A DNA stretch of 64,000 nt from Acetobacterium sp965140355. Lineage in GTDB: Bacteria > Bacillota > Clostridia > Eubacteriales > Eubacteriaceae. The translations under genes were made by a program, and so were the position numbers. Where the stretch lies: positions 1,116,001 through 1,180,000 of the forward strand of contig OZ223194.1 in NCBI GenBank assembly GCA_965140355.1, written 5' to 3'. This document shows, one piece after another, positions 52,125 to 60,954 of the stretch. Each line of letters opens with the position of its first letter. Within the stretch, counting starts at the first letter, position 1. The notes under the pieces were generated by a model. It had not been told where the DNA came from and did not search any database. It was given only the letters and a program-made list of their open reading frames with translations.

Positions 52125-54091
52125 AAGAATCAAAAAAAGAACTTCTACGGGTTGCTATTGTAGCACAACTGATTGTCTCAATTTTGTTAACTTTCTATAA
52201 TATTATTTTAGGTATTATCGGGGTTTTAGTTTTTGTTGTACTGATTATTTTTTACCGCAAAAACACCAGTATTGATGAGATTAAAATCGACAAGGCGATT
52301 GATGAGATTTACGGTGATCTGGATAAAATTAACCAGGAACGGATGTATGAGATGCCGATTGCGATGGCGATCGTTGACGACGAAGGGATCATCTATTGGT
52401 ATAATGAGGCCTTTGGAAAGGCCTTTAAAAAAGATAAAGAAGGTCTATTTAAGAAAAATATTGTTCAAGAGCTGAAATTTAATCTTCAAGAAGCGATTAA
52501 ACAAGAAGAATTCACTTTTCATTATGAAGAACGTGATTACGGTGTGGTCACGAATGCTTTTTCTGATAAAGTTCGCAGCTTTGAACTTTTACATTTTTTT
52601 GATGTCACCGAACAAAGTAAACAAAAACAGCAATACCGGAAAAATTCGCCGTTATTTTGCTACATTGTTATTGACAATTATGATGATATCATCGAACAGA
52701 TACCAAGTCATAAACGTTCAGCCATTTTAGGGAAAGTCGATCTTAAGCTTAATGAATGGGCCAAACAAATGGGTAGTGTGATCATCGAATATGAAAGCGA
52801 TCGTTATTTGATGATTTTCGAACGGGGTAAAATCTGCGCGTTACAAAATGAGAACTTTAAGATACTGGATGAAGTAAGAGAAATTGAAAATGATGAAAAA
52901 ATTCCGATTACCTTAAGTATTGGGATTGGGATCTCAGAAAAGATGATGGGGATTGTTGAATCCCAGGAATTTTCCCATTCGGCTTTGGACATCGCTTTAG
53001 CCCGAGGCGGCGATCAGGCGGTCGTTCGTCAGGACGAAAAAATGTCTTTTTACGGAGGCAAAACGGAAGCCACTGAGAAAAGAACAAAAGTCAAGGCTAG
53101 AGTTAAGGCCTATGGGCTCAAAGAACTGATCAAAGAAGCGGATCACGTGCTGTTGATGGGACATCAAAATCCCGATATGGATTGTTTAGGGTCAGCGGTA
53201 GGTTTATTAGGGGCCTGCAAATCGATGGGTAAAGAGGCAAAGATTATTGTTCGGGAAATTAATTATTCGATCAAATCGCTTTTTGAATACCTGCTCGAAA
53301 ATGAAGCTTATCAGGATGCTTTTATTACTCCGAAAGAAGCTGAGATTTATGCGACTCAAAATACGCTGTTGATTATTTTGGATACCCAAACGGTAACTTA
53401 TCTGGAAATGCCAAATATGGTCGATATCGTTCCTAAAATTGTGATTATTGATCATCATCGACGATCAGGGAAGGCGATCGAAGAAACGCTTTTGAATTAT
53501 ACTGAAGTTTATGCGTCTTCAACCTGTGAATTGGTGACCGAGTTACTGCAGTATTTTGATGAAAAAAACAGTCTTAGTGTAATTGAAGCCAATGCGCTGA
53601 TGGCTGGGATGTGCATGGACACTAAAATGTTTACGATGAAAACCGGCGTTCGAACCTTTGAGGCAGCAGCATACTTGAAAAGAAAAGGTGCTGATACCAT
53701 TATTAGTAAAATTTTATTACAAGATGATCTCAATACCTATACGGCAAAATCTGATGCGGTCAAAAATGCCAAGATCTATTTTGAGAACATTGCCATTTCG
53801 ACGTTTGAAAATAATACTGATTATGGCAAGGTCATTGCGGCTCAGGCTTCAGACGAACTACTAAATATTAAAGGGATCATCGCATCGTTTATTATCTTGA
53901 AAAATAACGAAGGTCTGGCCATCAGTGCCCGTTCAATGGGTGAAGTTAACGTCCAGGTTATTTTGGAAGAATTAGGTGGCGGCGGTCATTTAGCTATTGC
54001 TGGAGCACAATTTCCAGGGGAAGATGACATCGAAAAAGGAAAAGAGATGTTACTCACCGCCATTAAAAAATATAAAAAGGAGAATAAATAA
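52121..54091 (+). CDS. gdpP: Cyclic-di-AMP phosphodiesterase GdpP
   Basis: 656 residues. Two N-terminal helices (about 8-25 and 30-46), a PAS-like sensor, a degenerate GGDEF region, then the DHH/DHHA1 phosphodiesterase: GHQNPDMDCLGS at about 346, DHHRRSGKAIEE at about 443 and GGGGHLAIAGAQFPG at about 616. Hydrolyses c-di-AMP to pApA. The conventional order DUF2232-gdpP-rplI-dnaB is kept; it overlaps rplI by one base. Confidence 0.95.
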   Translation: MKESKKELLRVAIVAQLIVSILLTFYNIILGIIGVLVFVVLIIFYRKNTSIDEIKIDKAIDEIYGDLDKINQERMYEMPIAMAIVDDEGIIYWYNEAFGKAFKKDKEGLFKKNIVQELKFNLQEAIKQEEFTFHYEERDYGVVTNAFSDKVRSFELLHFFDVTEQSKQKQQYRKNSPLFCYIVIDNYDDIIEQIPSHKRSAILGKVDLKLNEWAKQMGSVIIEYESDRYLMIFERGKICALQNENFKILDEVREIENDEKIPITLSIGIGISEKMMGIVESQEFSHSALDIALARGGDQAVVRQDEKMSFYGGKTEATEKRTKVKARVKAYGLKELIKEADHVLLMGHQNPDMDCLGSAVGLLGACKSMGKEAKIIVREINYSIKSLFEYLLENEAYQDAFITPKEAEIYATQNTLLIILDTQTVTYLEMPNMVDIVPKIVIIDHHRRSGKAIEETLLNYTEVYASSTCELVTELLQYFDEKNSLSVIEANALMAGMCMDTKMFTMKTGVRTFEAAAYLKRKGADTIISKILLQDDLNTYTAKSDAVKNAKIYFENIAISTFENNTDYGKVIAAQASDELLNIKGIIASFIILKNNEGLAISARSMGEVNVQVILEELGGGGHLAIAGAQFPGEDDIEKGKEMLLTAIKKYKKENK

Positions 54092-54540
54092 TGAAAGTTG
54101 TTTTATTAGAAAATGTAAAAAATGTTGGAAATAAAGGTGATATTGTTGAAGTAAAAGACGGTTATGGCCGAAACTTCTTGATAAAAAATAAAAAAGGGGT
54201 TATTGGCAGTAAAGAAAATATTGAAATGGCTCAAAAAAGTAAAGCGGATGAAGAAAAAAAGATTGCCGCAGAACGACAAGCCGCTGTCGACTTAGCAAAA
54301 GAAATTGATCAAACCGAAATCACCATTACCGAACGTGCCGGCGAAGACGGAAAACTGTTTGGATCGGTTACCAGCAAAGATATCACGGAACGGTTGGAAA
54401 AAGAAAAAGGGATCAAGATTGATAAACGTAAGGTGGAATTAGAAATGCCGATTAGAAATATTGGTCGAGTGGAAGTCAAGATTAAAACTTATCAAGGGGT
54501 TACAGGAAAGCTGACCGTTATCATTAAAGGCGAAGTATAG
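54091..54540 (+). CDS. rplI: 50S ribosomal protein L9
   Basis: 149 residues. MKVVLLENVKNVGNKGDIVE is the L9 N terminus, with DGYGRNFLI, a long central helix and the second RNA-binding lobe AGEDGKLFGSVTSKDI. Overlaps the gdpP stop by one base. Confidence 0.97.
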   Translation: MKVVLLENVKNVGNKGDIVEVKDGYGRNFLIKNKKGVIGSKENIEMAQKSKADEEKKIAAERQAAVDLAKEIDQTEITITERAGEDGKLFGSVTSKDITERLEKEKGIKIDKRKVELEMPIRNIGRVEVKIKTYQGVTGKLTVIIKGEV

Positions 54541-54551
54541 GAGCCTAAGCA

Positions 54552-55910
54552 GTGATGAATCCCAAAGTTCCTCCCCACAATATAGAAGCGGAGCAGTCCG
54601 TTTTAGGTGCGATCCTCATGGACGAATCGAACATTGCTCGCGCGGAAGAACTATTATCGCCTAACGATTTTTATCGGGGGGCGCATAAAGAAATTTATGA
54701 GTGTATGTTGGATCTTCACAATGAACGAAAGCCAATCGATACGGTAACGCTAATTAATTCACTTAGAAATCGTGATGTATTGGAAAAAATTGGTGGCGTT
54801 GGTTATCTTAGCGAATTGATTGAAATGGTGCCGATCAACCGAAATTATTTGGAATATTGCCAGATTGTTCATGAAAAGGCGGTAATTCGAAATCTGATTA
54901 ATACCGCGACCCAAATTTTGGAAGATAGCTATGGTCAATATGATAACATTGGTGATGTGATTGACCGCGCCGAACAGGAAATTTTTAAAGTTTCACAAGG
55001 TCGTCGAACCGGTGATTTTCAAAGTATCCAAGAAACCCTGAGTACGACTTTAGCCCAGATTGAAGCGATTGAAAGCAAAAAAGGTAAACTGACCGGAATT
55101 GAAACGGGCTTTACCGAGTTAAATCATATTACCTCGGGTTTGCAGCCTTCCGATCTGATTATTGTGGCGGCCAGACCGTCTATGGGGAAAACCGCTTTTG
55201 CCTTAAACATTGCTCAAAATGCGGCCATCAAAGATAATTGTTCGGTAGCTATTTTTAGTCTTGAAATGTCTAAAGAACAACTGGTTCAAAGAATGCTCTG
55301 TGCGGCCTCCTTAGTCGACAGCAATAATGTACGAACCGGAAATTTATCAAAGGAAGACTGGGAACGGATGGTAGTCGGTTATAATACCCTTTACGGAGCT
55401 AATATTTTTATTGATGATACTCCGGGAATAACCGTTTCGGAGGTGCGCTCCAAATGTCGACGGTTAAAAACCGAAAAAGCACTGGATCTGATCGTTATTG
55501 ATTACCTTCAGTTAATGAGCGGCGGCAGTCGTAGTGAAAACCGCCAAAATGAAATTTCGGAGATGTCGCGTGGTTTAAAAGCGCTGGCCAGGGAAATGGA
55601 AGCCCCGGTGATTGCGTTATCGCAACTTAGTCGAGCTCCGGATGCTCGAACCGATCATCATCCGGTCATGTCAGATTTGCGAGAATCCGGATCAATCGAG
55701 CAGGATGCCGATGTAATTATGTTATTATATCGTGAATATTATTATGATAAAAATCCCGAATTAAAAAATCTATCGGAATTAATCATTGCCAAGCAACGAA
55801 ACGGTCCAACCGGAACGGTGCGACTGGCATGGATTCCCGAGTATACTAAATTTAACGATTTGGCTGTCGGTTATAACGAAGATGACTACGGACCAGATGC
55901 GTTTGCATAA
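54552..55910 (+). CDS. dnaB: Replicative DNA helicase DnaB
   Basis: 452 residues; the start is GTG 54552 or the adjoining ATG, both after AGGAGCC. PPHNIEAEQSVLGAILMDES opens the N-terminal domain. The RecA-like domain has Walker A ARPSMGKTAFALNIAQ at about 208 and Walker B LDLIVIDYLQLM, plus the SQLSRAPDARTDHHPVMSDL motif. No intein is visible in the usual insertion points. Confidence 0.97.
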   Translation: MMNPKVPPHNIEAEQSVLGAILMDESNIARAEELLSPNDFYRGAHKEIYECMLDLHNERKPIDTVTLINSLRNRDVLEKIGGVGYLSELIEMVPINRNYLEYCQIVHEKAVIRNLINTATQILEDSYGQYDNIGDVIDRAEQEIFKVSQGRRTGDFQSIQETLSTTLAQIEAIESKKGKLTGIETGFTELNHITSGLQPSDLIIVAARPSMGKTAFALNIAQNAAIKDNCSVAIFSLEMSKEQLVQRMLCAASLVDSNNVRTGNLSKEDWERMVVGYNTLYGANIFIDDTPGITVSEVRSKCRRLKTEKALDLIVIDYLQLMSGGSRSENRQNEISEMSRGLKALAREMEAPVIALSQLSRAPDARTDHHPVMSDLRESGSIEQDADVIMLLYREYYYDKNPELKNLSELIIAKQRNGPTGTVRLAWIPEYTKFNDLAVGYNEDDYGPDAFA

Positions 55911-55921
55911 AGAGGAAAAAA

Positions 55922-57310
55922 ATGAAATATGATGTGATAATCATTGGAGCTGGCCCGAGTGGCATTTTTGCCGCGATGGAATTGGCCAAAAAGAATAATG
56001 CGTTAAAAATATTAATGCTGGAAAAAGGGAATGCCATTGAAAAACGGATTTGTCCTAAAAGACAGACGAACGTCTGTATTGGCTGTAAACCTTGTAATAT
56101 TACCACCGGTTTTGCCGGAGCGGGGGCTTATTCCGACGGAAAATTGTCGCTTTCACCCGATGTCGGCGGCGAACTACCGGAATATATCGGTTATAATGCG
56201 ACCGTTGATTTAATTAAAGATGTTGATGATTTATATATTGAATTTGGCGCCGATAAACGCGTCCATGGCCTTGACAATCCCCAAGAGATAAGAGATATTC
56301 GAACCAAAGCGATCCAAAGCAACTTAAAGCTGATTGAGTGTCCGGTGCGTCATATGGGAACCGAAGTGGGGTACACGATTTATCAACGTATCCAGGATCA
56401 TTTAATAAATGACTTAGGGATCGAGATCAAATTTAGAACCCCGGTTCAAAGTCTGGTAGTGGAAGATAATACCGTTGTCGGAGTTGTTGCCAAAGATGAG
56501 ACCTACCGGGCCGATAAGGTCTTGGTTGCCGTCGGGCGGGATGGCTCTGAGTGGTTTACCGCCATGTGTGATCAATACAAGGTTGAAACGAAGGTTGGGA
56601 AAATTGACATCGGCATTCGTCTGGAGACCCGAAATGAGGTCATGCAGGAAATCAACGACGCCCTTTATGAAGGCAAACTGGTTTATTACACGCCAACCTT
56701 TGATGATAGCGTGCGCACTTTTTGTTCAAATCCGGGCGGCGTTGTGTCGACCGAATATTATGATAATCAATTGGCGGTAGTAAATGGTCATAGTTATAAA
56801 GCGGAATCATTAAAAACCAATAATACTAATTTTGCGTTACTGGTTTCAAAAAGTTTTACCGAACCGTTTAAAGAAGCGGTCGCTTATGGGAAACATATTG
56901 CCGGATTGGCAAATATGTTAACCGGTAACAAGATTATGGTGCAACGGTATGGCGATTTTTTAAGAGGTCGTCGCACCACGGCCGAACGGTTAATGCGAAA
57001 TAATATTCGACCGACGCTAATCGATGCTGTGCCCGGGGATTTATGTCTGGTACTGCCTTATCGGATTATGAAGGATATTGATGAAATGATTCGGGCGCTG
57101 GACCACGTCTCACCCGGTTTAGCCAGTGACGAAACCTTGCTTTATGGGGTTGAGGTCAAATTTTATTCCAATAAAGTAACGGTTGATAAGAACTTTCAGT
57201 CGAGCATTAAAAATCTTTATGTTTTGGGTGATGGCGCAGGTGTCACTCGCGGTCTGATGCAGGCATCGGCGAATGGCGTATTTGTCGCCAGAAACCTGTA
57301 CAACGAATAA
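55922..57310 (+). CDS. FAD-dependent oxidoreductase, COG2509 type, with a Cys cluster
   Basis: 462 residues. Rossmann FAD motif DVIIIGAGPSGIFAAMELAK at the N terminus. Just after it comes a compact Cys set, C44-x7-C52-x2-C55-x2-C58 (CPKRQTNVCIGCKPC), which could bind an iron-sulfur cluster or zinc, then GFAGAGAYSDGKLSLSPDVG. The C-terminal YVLGDGAGVTRGLMQA is the second flavin block. The physiological reaction of this widespread family is not established. It starts 11 bases after dnaB and ends right at rsmI. Confidence 0.85.
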   Translation: MKYDVIIIGAGPSGIFAAMELAKKNNALKILMLEKGNAIEKRICPKRQTNVCIGCKPCNITTGFAGAGAYSDGKLSLSPDVGGELPEYIGYNATVDLIKDVDDLYIEFGADKRVHGLDNPQEIRDIRTKAIQSNLKLIECPVRHMGTEVGYTIYQRIQDHLINDLGIEIKFRTPVQSLVVEDNTVVGVVAKDETYRADKVLVAVGRDGSEWFTAMCDQYKVETKVGKIDIGIRLETRNEVMQEINDALYEGKLVYYTPTFDDSVRTFCSNPGGVVSTEYYDNQLAVVNGHSYKAESLKTNNTNFALLVSKSFTEPFKEAVAYGKHIAGLANMLTGNKIMVQRYGDFLRGRRTTAERLMRNNIRPTLIDAVPGDLCLVLPYRIMKDIDEMIRALDHVSPGLASDETLLYGVEVKFYSNKVTVDKNFQSSIKNLYVLGDGAGVTRGLMQASANGVFVARNLYNE

Positions 57311-58153
57311 ATGTCGGGAAAACTTTATATTGTCGGAACCCCGATCGGTAATCTGGATGATATGACGATTCGTGGCTTAAAGGTTTTACAAACGGTTGAT
57401 CTGATCGCCGCGGAAGACACCAGGCATTCGATTAAACTGCTCAATCATTTTGAAATTTCTAAAAAGATGGTCGCTTATCATCAGCATAATGAACAGCAAT
57501 CCAGTGAAGGGTTGATTGAATTGTTAAAACAGGGACAGAACATTGCCTTGATATCTGACGCCGGGATGCCGTTGATTTCGGACCCGGGATCAGTGTTAGT
57601 TAAACATTGCGTCGAAAATGATATTCAACTGGAAGTAGTGCCCGGTCCCAATGCCGGCCTTTGTGGGCTGGTGTTGTCGGGATTGGATACCCGCAGCTTT
57701 TTATTTCTGGGTTTTATAGGAAAAGAAAATAAAGCCATTAAAGCCGCGTTAAAACAAATCGAAGAGGCCACCGTGACCATCGTGCTATACGAATCGCCCC
57801 ATCGTTTGCCCAAAACGCTGGAGCTGCTGGAACAACAGGGTTTAGGTCATCGCCAGATGAGTATTTCCCGGGAAATAACCAAGCGCTATGAAGAAAACCG
57901 TTATGGGACAATCACCGAGCACCATTTATATTATCAGGAACATTCCCCCAGAGGTGAATATGTCTTGTGTATTGAGGGAAAAACCGCGGATGAAGGGCAA
58001 TCGATAGCGAGTCTGGAATTGGATAAATTAAGTATTACCGAGCATCTGGAACATTATCTGAATCAGGGGTTGCCCGAGAAAGAGGCAATGAAAGCCGTTG
58101 CTAAAGATCGCAACATTTCCCGCCGGGATGTTTATAATACGGTTAAGCGATAA
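57311..58153 (+). CDS. rsmI: 16S rRNA (cytidine1402-2'-O)-methyltransferase RsmI
   Basis: 280 residues. SAM-binding signatures LYIVGTPIGNLDDMTIRGL, AEDTRHSIKLL and the LISDAGMPLISDPGS block identify the family. Adds 2'-O-methyl to C1402 of 16S rRNA. No gap after the flavoprotein gene; the ATG sits directly after its stop. Confidence 0.96.
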   Translation: MSGKLYIVGTPIGNLDDMTIRGLKVLQTVDLIAAEDTRHSIKLLNHFEISKKMVAYHQHNEQQSSEGLIELLKQGQNIALISDAGMPLISDPGSVLVKHCVENDIQLEVVPGPNAGLCGLVLSGLDTRSFLFLGFIGKENKAIKAALKQIEEATVTIVLYESPHRLPKTLELLEQQGLGHRQMSISREITKRYEENRYGTITEHHLYYQEHSPRGEYVLCIEGKTADEGQSIASLELDKLSITEHLEHYLNQGLPEKEAMKAVAKDRNISRRDVYNTVKR

Positions 58154-58158
58154 AAGCC

Positions 58159-58186
58159 TTGAAAAAATTTCGAATTGCAGTATAAT
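58159..58186 (+). promoter_or_regulatory. metG promoter
   Basis: TTGAAA (58159-58164), 16 bases, TATAAT (58181-58186), just before the T-box leader. Confidence 0.7.
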
Positions 58187-58199
58187 AAGGATTAGTCTA

Positions 58200-58463
58200 A
58201 TAAAACATTAAAAATACGAATGACAATGAAGAGAAGAGTAAATGGGGAAGCTGTCCAAAGAGAGCCGGGAAAGGTGCAAGCCGGTGGCAGAAAAAACATT
58301 GAAGATGGCCTTGGAGTCAGTTGCGGTGAAGCATTGAGCCGTGACCGCTTGACGCGATAAAACTAAAAGTCGATTGAACTTATCAAGGCATTATTTGTGA
58401 GAATAATGCGAACTAAGGTGGTAACGCGAAACCTTCGCCCTTAACGGGACGAAGGTTTTTTTG
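58200..58463 (+). ncRNA. T-box leader with Met specifier upstream of metG
   Basis: Stem I carries AGAGAGCCGGGAAAGGTGCAAGCCGGTGG-type elements (shown here as AGAGAGCCGG and GGTGCAAGCCGGTGG). The specifier loop GAAG-ATG-GCCTTGGAG has the Met codon ATG at 58305-58307. The T-box AAGGTGGTAACGCG lies near 58415-58428. A terminator, AACCTTCGCCC / GACGAAGGTT with a T run, ends at 58462. Uncharged tRNA-Met should prevent termination and switch metG on. Confidence 0.92.
58430..58462 (+). terminator. T-box regulated terminator
   Basis: AACCTTCGCCC and the opposing GGGACGAAGGTT stem followed by seven T, 43 bases before the metG ATG. It overlaps the antiterminator strand just after the T-box. Confidence 0.85.
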
Positions 58464-58504
58464 CGGTTTGAATAAATTTTAAATAACAAAACAAAGGAGT
58501 AATT

Positions 58505-60451
58505 ATGTCAGAAAAAACATTTTATATTACAACCCCGATTTATTATCCCAGTGGGAACCTGCACATCGGTCATACCTATACGACAGTAGCGGCGGATACC
58601 ATTACCCGATTTAAAAAATTAAAAGGGTATGATACCTATTTCTTGACCGGGACCGATGAGCATGGTCAAAAGATCCAAAAAGTTGCTGAAGCTGCCGGGA
58701 TTGAACCGCTGGCTTATGTTGATGGCATCGTGACGGGCATTAAAGATCTATGGGACACGATGAATATTAATTATGATCAGTTTATCAGAACTACCGACCC
58801 CCAACACGAAAAAACGATTCAACGTATTTTTAAAAAACTTTATGATCAGGGAGACATTTACAAATCCAATTACGAGGGTTGGTATTGTACGCCATGTGAA
58901 TCTTTTTGGACAGAAAGCCAACTGGTTGATGGCAACTGTCCCGATTGCGGACGACCGGTGGAAAAAGCTTCGGAAGAAGCTTATTTTTTCAAGATGTCAA
59001 AATATGCCGATCAGCTGTTACAATATATTGAAGATAATCCTCATTTTATTCAGCCGGAATCCCGTAAAAATGAAATGATCAACAACTTTATCAAACCCGG
59101 ACTTCAGGATTTATGCGTCTCTAGAACCTCATTTAGCTGGGGCGTACCGGTTGATTTTGATCCCGGACATGTCGTTTATGTGTGGATTGATGCGCTGCCT
59201 AATTATATTTCCGCATTGGGTTATCTTAATGATAAACCGGATCTGATGGAAAAGTATTGGCCGGCAGATGTTCATTTGGTTGGCAAAGACATTATTCGTT
59301 TTCATACGATTTATTGGCCAATTATTTTGATGGCCTTGAAATTGCCATTGCCTAAACAGGTATACGGCCACGGCTGGATTCTTTTAAAAGGCGGAAAAAT
59401 GTCAAAATCAGTAGGAAATGTTGTTGATCCGGTGGTATTAGTTGATAAATACGGAGTTGATGCCTTACGTTATCATGTTTTGCGCGAAATGAGTTATGGT
59501 TCTGATGGCGTTTATAACGAAGATTTATTGGTCAGCCATATTAATTCCGATCTGGCGAATGATTTGGGGAACCTGTTAAGCCGAACATTGGCGATGACCG
59601 ATAAATATTTTGGCGGGGTAATTCCCAAAGAGCGTGAAACGGAAACTATTGATAGCGAACTCCTTGAGCTGGCCGAAAAAACGCCACAACTTGTTAGTGA
59701 TTACATGGATAAACTGGACTTTAGCCGAGCTTTGGAAGAAATCTGGAAACTGATCTCGCGATCCAATAAATATATTGATGAAACCCAACCCTGGGTGCTG
59801 GGAAAAAACCCCGAAAAACAGGCCCGATTAGCACAGGTAATGTATAATCTGACCGAATGTTTACGGATTGTCACTGTTCTTATTTCGGCGGCGATGCCAG
59901 AAACGGCCCAGAAAATTGCGGTTCAGCTAAATTGTCCGGAAGCGTGTTTAACGTGGGACAGCATTCAGAAATTCGGCATTTACCCCGAAGATGTGCAGAT
60001 TAAACGCGGCGAAGCGTTGTTTCCGCGGATTGAACTGGTCAAAAAAGAAGCGGTGAAAAAAGAAGTGAAAGCCGAGCCGCAAAAAAAGGATGGAAAAAAA
60101 GCCCCGGAGCCGAACGAGCCGCTGCCGGAAGGTTTGATTACGATCGACGATTTTGCTAAGGTGCAGTTACGGGTTGCCGAGGTTGTCGCTTGTGAAGCGC
60201 ACCCGGATGCTGATCGTTTATTGGTATTACAGCTGATGGTGGGTCAGGAAAAACGTCAGGTGGTATCGGGGATCGCCAAATATTATCAACCCGCTGATCT
60301 GGTCGGCAAAACGGTGATTCTGGTTGCCAACCTGAAGCCGGTGATGCTCCGCGGTCTGGAATCCAATGGCATGATTCTGGCGGCGACTAAAGGCAAGAAA
60401 TTATCGCTGGTGACTGTCGAGGGAATTCCTTCCGGGGGAAAAGTTTCTTAA
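58505..60451 (+). CDS. metG: Methionyl-tRNA synthetase
   Basis: 648 residues. HIGH signature GNLHIGHTYTT with H20-H23, KMSKS at about 298, and a two-knuckle zinc site (CTPCESFW, then CPDCGRPV) around 128-150. A C-terminal tRNA-binding domain (VQLRVAEVVACEAHPDADRL) spans about 545-648. Charges tRNA-Met for initiation and elongation. AAAGGAG upstream; expression is controlled by the T-box leader. Confidence 0.97.
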   Translation: MSEKTFYITTPIYYPSGNLHIGHTYTTVAADTITRFKKLKGYDTYFLTGTDEHGQKIQKVAEAAGIEPLAYVDGIVTGIKDLWDTMNINYDQFIRTTDPQHEKTIQRIFKKLYDQGDIYKSNYEGWYCTPCESFWTESQLVDGNCPDCGRPVEKASEEAYFFKMSKYADQLLQYIEDNPHFIQPESRKNEMINNFIKPGLQDLCVSRTSFSWGVPVDFDPGHVVYVWIDALPNYISALGYLNDKPDLMEKYWPADVHLVGKDIIRFHTIYWPIILMALKLPLPKQVYGHGWILLKGGKMSKSVGNVVDPVVLVDKYGVDALRYHVLREMSYGSDGVYNEDLLVSHINSDLANDLGNLLSRTLAMTDKYFGGVIPKERETETIDSELLELAEKTPQLVSDYMDKLDFSRALEEIWKLISRSNKYIDETQPWVLGKNPEKQARLAQVMYNLTECLRIVTVLISAAMPETAQKIAVQLNCPEACLTWDSIQKFGIYPEDVQIKRGEALFPRIELVKKEAVKKEVKAEPQKKDGKKAPEPNEPLPEGLITIDDFAKVQLRVAEVVACEAHPDADRLLVLQLMVGQEKRQVVSGIAKYYQPADLVGKTVILVANLKPVMLRGLESNGMILAATKGKKLSLVTVEGIPSGGKVS

Positions 60452-60454
60452 ATA

Positions 60455-60494
60455 AAAAAAGTCTAAATGGGAGTAATTGTCCCATTTAGACTTT
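60455..60494. terminator. Bidirectional terminator between metG and trxA
   Basis: AAGTCTAAATGGGA and TCCCATTTAGACTT are a perfect 14-bp stem with a seven-base loop, A-rich before and T after, placed between two convergent genes. Confidence 0.9.
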
Positions 60495-60510
60495 CTGAGA
60501 TGGTCAGTCA

Positions 60511-60837
60511 TTAAAGGTTTTTCATGGTATCAAGATATTCGCTTTTTTCACGAACTCCGACAAAGCGGTTGACGGCTTCGCCGTTTTTAAAGAAAACAAC
60601 AGTAGGAATACTCATTACCCGGAATTGTTGGGCTAAGGATTGGTTTTCGTCGACATTAATTTTACAGACTTTCATATCATTTCCCAACTCCAGCGCTATT
60701 TCATCGATCGTTGGGGCCAGTGATTTACAAGGACCACACCAGTCGGCCCAAAAATCGACCATGACAGCCCCATTATAAGATAAAATTTCGGTTTCGAAAT
60801 TTTCCATATTGATATTAATAATTTTTTCGTTGGACAT
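60511..60837 (-). CDS. trxA: Thioredoxin
   Basis: 108 residues. Redox motif WCGPC in FWADWCGPCKSLAP, then INVDENQSLAQQFRVMSIPT with the cis-Pro, and FVGVREKSEY at the end. Reduces protein disulfides in the cytosol. It is divergent from the next gene and convergent with metG, AGGAG upstream. A stand-alone gene in this window. Confidence 0.96.
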   Translation of the reverse strand: MSNEKIININMENFETEILSYNGAVMVDFWADWCGPCKSLAPTIDEIALELGNDMKVCKINVDENQSLAQQFRVMSIPTVVFFKNGEAVNRFVGVREKSEYLDTMKNL

Positions 60838-60954
60838 TTAAATTCTCCTCATCAATGTATTTGCTCACACATTATATAATAATTTGAGCTAAGATTAAAG
60901 GATAAAAGTTAAATTTATAATAGTAAAGATGATCGGTTGTGTTAGAATAGAAGT

